NCBI GenBank assembly: GCA_027317055.1
Contig: DAHVFK010000017.1
Coordinates: 1 to 18,637, forward strand
From: Betaproteobacteria bacterium
GTDB taxonomy: Bacteria; Pseudomonadota; Gammaproteobacteria; Burkholderiales; SG8-39
Direction of reading: 5' to 3'
DNA length: 18,637 bases
Shown here: piece after piece, positions 14,801 through 18,637 of the stretch
Position numbering within the stretch: the stretch's first letter is position 1
Layout: every line of letters begins with the position of its first letter
Made by a program: the position numbers and the translations under genes
Notes under the pieces: generated by a model
What the model saw: only the letters and a program-made list of their open reading frames with translations
What the model was told of the DNA's origin: nothing
The model's database searches: none

Positions 14801-15562
14801 TGCGGCTCGGAACGCCTGTTTTCGCAGGTCGGCCTGGCGACCCAGGCGATGCTCTACCGCGTCGGCGTCCAGTGCGTGCTGCCGCCGGGCTACCTGTGTT
14901 GCGGCTATCCGCAGACTGCGGCGGGAGAGGCCGAGCGCGGCGAGCGCATCATCACGCAAAACCGGGTGCTGTTCCACCGCCTCGCAACCACGCTCAATTA
15001 CCTCGACATCCGCACCGTGATCGTTTCGTGCGGCACGTGCATGGATCAGCTCGAGAAGTACGAGTTCGACAAGATCTTCCCAGGCTGCCGCCTGCTGGAC
15101 ATCCACGAGTACCTGTTCGAGAAGGACGTCAGGCTCGAGGGCGTTTCGGGCCAGCGCTACGTGTATCACGATCCCTGCCACTCCCCGATCAAGGTCTACC
15201 AGCCGCTCGAGGTGGCGAGCGCGCTCACCGGCTCGCAGGTGACGCTGTCGGCGCGCTGCTGCGGCGAGTCCGGCACCCTGGCGCTGACACGGCCGGACGT
15301 CTCGACTCAGGTGCGGCTGCGCAAGGAGCAGGAGCTGAGGAAGGACGTTGCACGTAGCGGCGGCGGGGAGCCCGGGCAAAGTGTGAAAATTCTCACATCC
15401 TGCCCGTCCTGCCTGCAGGGGCTGGCAAGGTTCTCGGATGACACCGGGGCGCAAGCCGACTATATTGTCGTCGAGATGGCGCGGCGCCTGCTCGGCGATG
15501 ACTGGCTGCCGGAGTTCGTGCGCAAAGCGAATGCCGGCGGCATCGAGCGCGTGCTGCTCTAG
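11807..15562 (+). CDS. Fused FAD-linked dehydrogenase with Fe-S and CCG domains (DUF3683 type)
   Basis: A 1251-residue redox enzyme that joins what GlcD and GlcF do as separate subunits. Residues 1-130 match the DUF3683 region (LREIPYNYTSFSDREIV). A VAO/PCMH-type FAD-binding domain follows, with PRGGGTGYTGG (191-201) and GGNVAMNAGGKKAVLWG. The FAD-oxidase C-terminal domain carries HAGDGNVH (664-671) and SGEHGIG (706-712). Two 4Fe-4S sites are CLRCGKCKPVC (784-794) and CTVCHKCESPCP (846-857), and two CCG cysteine-rich modules follow (LCCGYPQ; ARCCGESGTLA). It probably oxidises a D-2-hydroxyacid, such as D-lactate, glycolate or D-2-hydroxyglutarate, and passes electrons through the clusters to the respiratory chain. 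The substrate is inference. The ATG at 11807 matches the family start. The TTG at 11759 is rejected because it lies upstream of the promoter-like sequence. Confidence 0.9.
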   Translation: MPPRLREIPYNYTSFSDREIVLRLLGQPAWELVSELRTERRTGRSARMLYEVLGEMWVILRNPYLEDDLLEHPKRRAKVLAGMRRRLEEIERRRGENEKVSRLLDAALAALDGFAASFDATRKLRAKARRRLARATRRDNIAFDGFARVSHVTDATDWRVEYPFVVVSPDSEEEVLPVVKALIALGLTIIPRGGGTGYTGGAVPLTRRSAVLNTEKLESLGEVEWTELPGVARQVPTIRCGAGVVTRRVMEAAEADGLVFAVDPTSADASCIGGNVAMNAGGKKAVLWGTAIDNLASWRMVTPDAEWLEIDRVGHNLGKIHDAPEARFRLRRYGAGGRKLVEERVLEIPATRFRKAGLGKDVTDKFLAGLPGVQKEGTDGIIVSARFILHRMPAHTRTVCLEFFGSAHEAVPAIVEVKRHLDAQPGATLAGLEHLDERYVKAVGYATKSRRSQRPRMVLIGDIVGDQVDEVASAASAVVRIANARGGEGFVAVSPEARKRFWLDRARTAAIAKHTNAFKINEDVVIPLERLGDYTDGIERINIELSLANKLELLDALEAYFGGELPLYHLEERLPAKEVLGDRPLQALELIQAVRARWQGLTVDLDAQFGALQSRAVRLSWKTEVRDELRRIFSGIAFGPVLEGAEAVHRRVLRGRVFVALHMHAGDGNVHTNIPVNSDDYAMLQRANQAVARIMRLARSLGGVISGEHGIGITKLEFLEAGEIEPFRAYKQAVDPEGRFNAGKLLAGGDLANAYTPSFSLIGAESLILEQSDLSGVSDSIKDCLRCGKCKPVCATHVPAANLLYSPRNKILATSLLVEAILYEEQTRHGVALAHYDEFGDVADHCTVCHKCESPCPVDIDFGNVSIAMRNLLRRSGKRRANLGTRASMLFLNVTDPRTVKLARKLMIDWGYRLQRIAYRAAKGLGLARAQTARPPSSTGRPGAAARILHFVNKPMPGGLPKKTARALLDIEDPKIVPIVRDPAKVSEDSDAVFYFPGCGSERLFSQVGLATQAMLYRVGVQCVLPPGYLCCGYPQTAAGEAERGERIITQNRVLFHRLATTLNYLDIRTVIVSCGTCMDQLEKYEFDKIFPGCRLLDIHEYLFEKDVRLEGVSGQRYVYHDPCHSPIKVYQPLEVASALTGSQVTLSARCCGESGTLALTRPDVSTQVRLRKEQELRKDVARSGGGEPGQSVKILTSCPSCLQGLARFSDDTGAQADYIVVEMARRLLGDDWLPEFVRKANAGGIERVLL

Positions 15563-15577
15563 CGGGCCCCGAACAGC

Positions 15578-16006
15578 ATGGGTTGCGAATTGTGCGAGCG
15601 CGACGGAGGGTCGGTACTGTGGCGCGACGATTTCTGTCGTATCGTGCGTGTTTCCTCAATCGACTACCCGGGCTATTGCCGCGTGATCCTCAATCGACAC
15701 GCGAGTGAGATGACGGACCTCGGCGCCGGCGAACGCGAGCGGCTGATGCGCGCAGTCTTCGCTTGCGAAGCCGCGCTGCGCGATTTGTTCCGGCCGGACA
15801 AGGTCAACCTTGCCAGCTTCGGCAACCAGGTGCCGCATCTGCATTGGCACGTGATCGCGCGCCATGCTGACGACCGCACCTTCCCGGATCCGATCTGGGC
15901 TACGCCGCGGCGCGCGAGCGGCGTGCCCGGCGAAGGTCGCGCCGCGGTGCCGGACGCGCGGCTCGGCACGAGCCTCGCGGCGCTGCTCGAGCGCGCGGCG
16001 GGATGA
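15578..16006 (+). CDS. HIT family hydrolase
   Basis: A 142-residue histidine-triad protein with the active-site motif HLHWHVIAR (His87, His89, His91). HIT enzymes hydrolyse or transfer nucleotidyl groups from substrates such as ApnA or adenylated amines. The N-terminal CELCERDGG provides a Cys-x-x-Cys pair, present in a subset of the family where it may help bind zinc. After the triad the C-terminus becomes Arg/Ala-rich and less conserved. It starts 15 bp after the oxidoreductase and ends 10 bp before the next gene, so the three are likely one transcription unit. No clear ribosome-binding site is visible. The physiological substrate is unknown. Confidence 0.9.
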   Translation: MGCELCERDGGSVLWRDDFCRIVRVSSIDYPGYCRVILNRHASEMTDLGAGERERLMRAVFACEAALRDLFRPDKVNLASFGNQVPHLHWHVIARHADDRTFPDPIWATPRRASGVPGEGRAAVPDARLGTSLAALLERAAG

Positions 16007-16016
16007 GCCGAAAGCC

Positions 16017-17636
16017 ATGACCGACCTCGATCTGCCCGAACTGGTGGCCCACGCGTCGCCCGAGTTCATCGACGAGCCCGCTTGCAAGGGATGGCTGGAG
16101 AACGTTCCGCTGGCGAACGTCGCAACGGCGCAGCGCCAGTTGTACGAGCAGGTCAGGGAATTCAACCGTTTCCCGACCAAGGCGCTCCTTCGCCTGGGCG
16201 TGATGGAGACTCTGCGTGAAGCGGTGAACTTCGTGCAAATCGAACAGGCCAAGCGCTTCACCAACCGCGCACTGCCGATGGTGGAGGCGGAGGCGCGCAT
16301 CTTCGAGGAGACGATCGCTCTCTGGGACGAAATGCGCGTCGGCTATATGCGCTGCCTGGATCCCGTCGCGGAGGGCGAGCCGGGACTACGCGGCCAGGCG
16401 GCGCTGGTCGCGCAGCGGGCGCTGGCCTATATCGGCCTGAAGATGTTTCACCACTACCGCGCTTATCGCCAGGTCCCAGGGCGCGACTGGCGCCTGCTGC
16501 ACGAGGCGTACGCGAAGGCCGAGGCGCTCGGGGTGGAAGAGGAGCCGGTCAAGGACTACCTGAACCGCGACGTGCACGATACCTCGCCGCGCATCGCCTA
16601 TATCCGCGCCGTCATGATGGGCGCATGCAACCCGAACGAGCTCGGGCAGCGCCAGCTGACCTTCGTCGCATTCCTGCTCGAGCGATGGGCCGAGAAGGTC
16701 GACATCTCGCGCAGGCCGATCCAGGAGGAGGACTTGGCGCCGATGGTGATCGACCTGATGGGCGACCGCACCGCCGAGCGGGTCGAAGACGACGACGTCC
16801 GCGTCGAGGAGCCGCGCTATCTCGGCACCCAGCGCCTGGCCAAGAGCCTTCGCAACCGCATAGGGCTGCTGCGCAAGGGAGAATCGCCGGCCAAGCTCGC
16901 GCTGGGCGAGGACTGCGTCCAGCCGTCGTGCGAGCAACTGCTCGTGTTCCTGTACCGGCAGTGGTGTCAGGCGCGTCCGGGTCGCGGCCAGGAGCGGCGC
17001 CGCATCGCGGACGCTGCGCTCGCCTGCCAGGGGTTGCCCGCGATCCATTACTTCATCTGCGGGCGCGCGTTCCGCCAGCCTGGCGATCAGCGTGAGCTGA
17101 GTCAGAAGCAGCGCCAGGAGATTGCGACTTTCGGGCGCATCAGGACCAGCCACGAAGACGACTACGGCGTTGCGCAGGATTTCGCGCTCGAGCAGTGGCG
17201 GTTGGAGAACGACAGCGCTCAGGGGCTGCGCATGGTGCGCGTCGCGGCCGAACCCGGCAAGCGCTACTCGCACGGGCAGCTGGTCTCCGTGCGCCCGGTC
17301 GACAGCACCAACTTCATGCTCGGCCAGGTCCGCTGGCTGATGACTGCCAGCAACGGCGATCTGCATGCGGGCGTGCGGTTGTTGCCCGGGCTGCCCGCCG
17401 AGACCGCCGTGCGGGCAACCGGCTTGAACGCGATCGACGCCCAATACGTACAGGCGTTGTCGCTGACCGCGGTGCCAGCGCTCGACGCGCCGCCGACGCT
17501 GGTGCTGCCGTCGGGCTGGTACAAGCCGAAGCGGGTCGTCGAGGTCTATGTCGATTCGGCGGTGCGGGTGAGGCTTACCGAGCTGATCGAGCGCGGCAGC
17601 GATTTCGAGCGCGTCGCCTACGAGATTCTGCCCTGA
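16017..17636 (+). CDS. Uncharacterised 539-residue protein with a PilZ-like C-terminus
   Basis: I do not recognise a named family over its full length. The protein is soluble, with no signal peptide or membrane helix. Residues 1-400 are mostly predicted helix and rich in charged residues, with an acidic stretch, ERVEDDDVRVEEPRY, near 260-275. From about 404 the pattern changes to beta strands that resemble a PilZ or PilZ-like barrel (HGQLVSVRPVDSTNFMLGQV, RWLM, then GVRLLPG). The RxxxR and D/NxSxxG motifs needed for cyclic-di-GMP binding are not visible, so binding is doubtful. The ATG at 16017 is chosen because the frame before it lies inside the HIT gene. It converges on phoR with a 9-bp gap. 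A signalling or scaffold role is only a guess. Confidence 0.75.
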   Translation: MTDLDLPELVAHASPEFIDEPACKGWLENVPLANVATAQRQLYEQVREFNRFPTKALLRLGVMETLREAVNFVQIEQAKRFTNRALPMVEAEARIFEETIALWDEMRVGYMRCLDPVAEGEPGLRGQAALVAQRALAYIGLKMFHHYRAYRQVPGRDWRLLHEAYAKAEALGVEEEPVKDYLNRDVHDTSPRIAYIRAVMMGACNPNELGQRQLTFVAFLLERWAEKVDISRRPIQEEDLAPMVIDLMGDRTAERVEDDDVRVEEPRYLGTQRLAKSLRNRIGLLRKGESPAKLALGEDCVQPSCEQLLVFLYRQWCQARPGRGQERRRIADAALACQGLPAIHYFICGRAFRQPGDQRELSQKQRQEIATFGRIRTSHEDDYGVAQDFALEQWRLENDSAQGLRMVRVAAEPGKRYSHGQLVSVRPVDSTNFMLGQVRWLMTASNGDLHAGVRLLPGLPAETAVRATGLNAIDAQYVQALSLTAVPALDAPPTLVLPSGWYKPKRVVEVYVDSAVRVRLTELIERGSDFERVAYEILP

Positions 17637-17645
17637 CGCTACGCC

Positions 17646-18637
17646 TCAGGCGGCTGCGAGCGCCTGGCCGGGAAGGGCGATCCGCTGCGTCGGGAACACG
17701 GCGCTGAATGTCGAGCCTCGCCCCAGTTCACTGCGCACGTCGAGCGTCGCCTGGTGCCGCGTAAGCACGTGCTTGACGATAGCGAGGCCGAGCCCGGTGC
17801 CGCCCGTCTCGCGCGAACGGCTGCTGTCGACGCGGTAGAAGCGCTCGGTGAGCCGTGTGATATGGCGCGCCTCGATGCCTATGCCGTTGTCCTGGACGCT
17901 GAACATGCCGCGTCCGTCCTCGATGCGCCAGACAAGCTGCACCGATCCGCCTTGCGGCGTGTAGCGCACCGCGTTGGAGACCAGATTCGAAAACGCGCTC
18001 TTCAGCTCTTCCGCGCTCCCGGTCAGACGACAGTCGCGCTCGACGACCACGCCGATGCGGTGGCGGCCGCCGGAGAGAGAGCGCGCCTCCTCGCCCAGCT
18101 TCTCGATGAACGGCCTCACCTCGATCGCCTGCTCGTCCTCGGGCACGCCGCCCGCTTCGAGCGCCGACAGCGTCAGCAGATCCTCGATCAGGCGGCGCAT
18201 GCGGCGCGCCTGCTCGTCCATCAGCGTTAGGAAGCGCTTGCGCTGAGCGCTGCTCAGCTCGATCGACTCGTCGCCCAGGGTGTCGACGAATCCGGAAAGC
18301 ACCGTGACCGGCGTTTTAAGCTCGTGCGAGACATTGGCGACGAAATCGCGCCGCATGGTTTCCAGCCGCTGCTCGATCGTGACGTCGCGTGACATGAGCA
18401 GCTTCTGCTCGGCGCCGAACTCGATTACGCGCACCGAGAGGGCGGCGTCGCTGCGCGTCGAGTGCAGCGTGAGCGGCTCGAGATGCTCGTGGCGCTCGAG
18501 GCAGGCGATGAAATCGGGCTGGCGCACCAGGTTAGTGATGGTCTGGCCGAAATCACGCCGCGCGTCGATGCCGAAGTGCCGCTCGGCGGTCGGGTTGGAC
18601 CATTCGATGTGATCTTCCGCGTCCAGGATGACCACCC
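17646..18637 (-). CDS. phoR: Phosphate-regulon sensor kinase PhoR, C-terminal part (partial)
   Basis: About 330 residues of a sensor histidine kinase; the N-terminus lies beyond the right edge. In order: most of a PAS domain (VILDAEDHIEWSNPTAERHFG, then VRVIEFG); the HisKA dimerisation helix with the phosphoacceptor in FVANVSHELKTPVTVLSGF; and a HATPase domain with N box SNLVSNAVRYTP, G1 DNGIGI, F box ERFYRVD and G2 GGTGLGLAIV. The spacing and the PAS-HisKA junction MRRDFVANVSHELKTP are characteristic of PhoR, which senses phosphate limitation with PhoU and the Pst system and phosphorylates PhoB. The phoB gene would be expected just outside the window to the right. A different PAS-linked kinase cannot be fully excluded. 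Confidence 0.88.
   Translation of the reverse strand, partial: VVILDAEDHIEWSNPTAERHFGIDARRDFGQTITNLVRQPDFIACLERHEHLEPLTLHSTRSDAALSVRVIEFGAEQKLLMSRDVTIEQRLETMRRDFVANVSHELKTPVTVLSGFVDTLGDESIELSSAQRKRFLTLMDEQARRMRRLIEDLLTLSALEAGGVPEDEQAIEVRPFIEKLGEEARSLSGGRHRIGVVVERDCRLTGSAEELKSAFSNLVSNAVRYTPQGGSVQLVWRIEDGRGMFSVQDNGIGIEARHITRLTERFYRVDSSRSRETGGTGLGLAIVKHVLTRHQATLDVRSELGRGSTFSAVFPTQRIALPGQALAAA

Noticed and set aside
17642..17652. Small inverted repeat CGCC-TCA-GGCG at the end of phoR as a terminator
   Set aside because: The stem is only four base pairs, the loop is the phoR stop codon and no U-run follows, so it is not a convincing terminator.
1..18637. Mobile elements, CRISPR arrays, tRNA or rRNA genes, attachment sites
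   Set aside because: No transposase or integrase motifs, spaced direct repeats, cloverleaf sequences or rRNA segments were seen, and every gap between genes is shorter than about 210 bases.

Overview
This is an 18.6 kb stretch of compact, high-GC chromosome that looks like a betaproteobacterium. The evidence is the gene order rlpA-dacC-dat-DUF493-lipB-lipA, a DUF2782 gene beside thrB and divergent from polA, a BPSS1780-type membrane protein, and a very long DUF3683-type FAD/Fe-S oxidoreductase. All of these are typical of that class. The order within the class (Burkholderiales, Nitrosomonadales or Rhodocyclales) cannot be settled from this sequence. I see no tRNA, rRNA, insertion sequence, prophage, CRISPR array or long repeat. 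It reads as core genome.

Layout. Positions 1-5468 (+): the SPOR-domain end of an RlpA-like protein; a PBP5-type D,D-carboxypeptidase (dacC); a D-amino-acid transaminase (dat); a YbeD/DUF493 protein; lipB and lipA with overlapping ends; a small tail-anchored coiled-coil protein; a small secreted DUF1161 protein; and a secreted DUF4197 protein. Positions 5440-9421 (-): polA, followed after one base by an MFS transporter whose 3' end overlaps the DUF4197 gene tail-to-tail by 29 bp. Positions 9624-11752 (+): DUF2782, homoserine kinase (thrB) and a polytopic membrane protein. Positions 11807-17636 (+): a 1251-residue fused FAD/iron-sulfur dehydrogenase, a HIT-family hydrolase and a 539-residue uncharacterised protein with a PilZ-like C-terminus. 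Positions 17646-18637 (-): the C-terminal two thirds or so of a PhoR-type sensor kinase, running off the right edge.

How the genes work together. The left block combines cell-wall remodelling (RlpA, DacC), use of the D-alanine that DacC releases (Dat), and protein lipoylation (LipB makes octanoyl-protein, LipA inserts sulfur). The spacing suggests one operon, possibly with an internal promoter ahead of dacC. The polA/thrB region is divergent around a short AT-rich spacer. The large oxidoreductase has its own promoter-like sequence, placed so that transcription would start at about its first codon, which suggests a leaderless message.

Limits. Most genes belong to known families and I do not see an obviously new multi-gene system. 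The most open items are the 539-residue PilZ-like protein, the substrate of the fused oxidoreductase, the possible leaderless start, and the small tail-anchored protein after lipA. Several start sites were chosen by homology and ribosome-binding context, not by the longest reading frame, and each entry says so.
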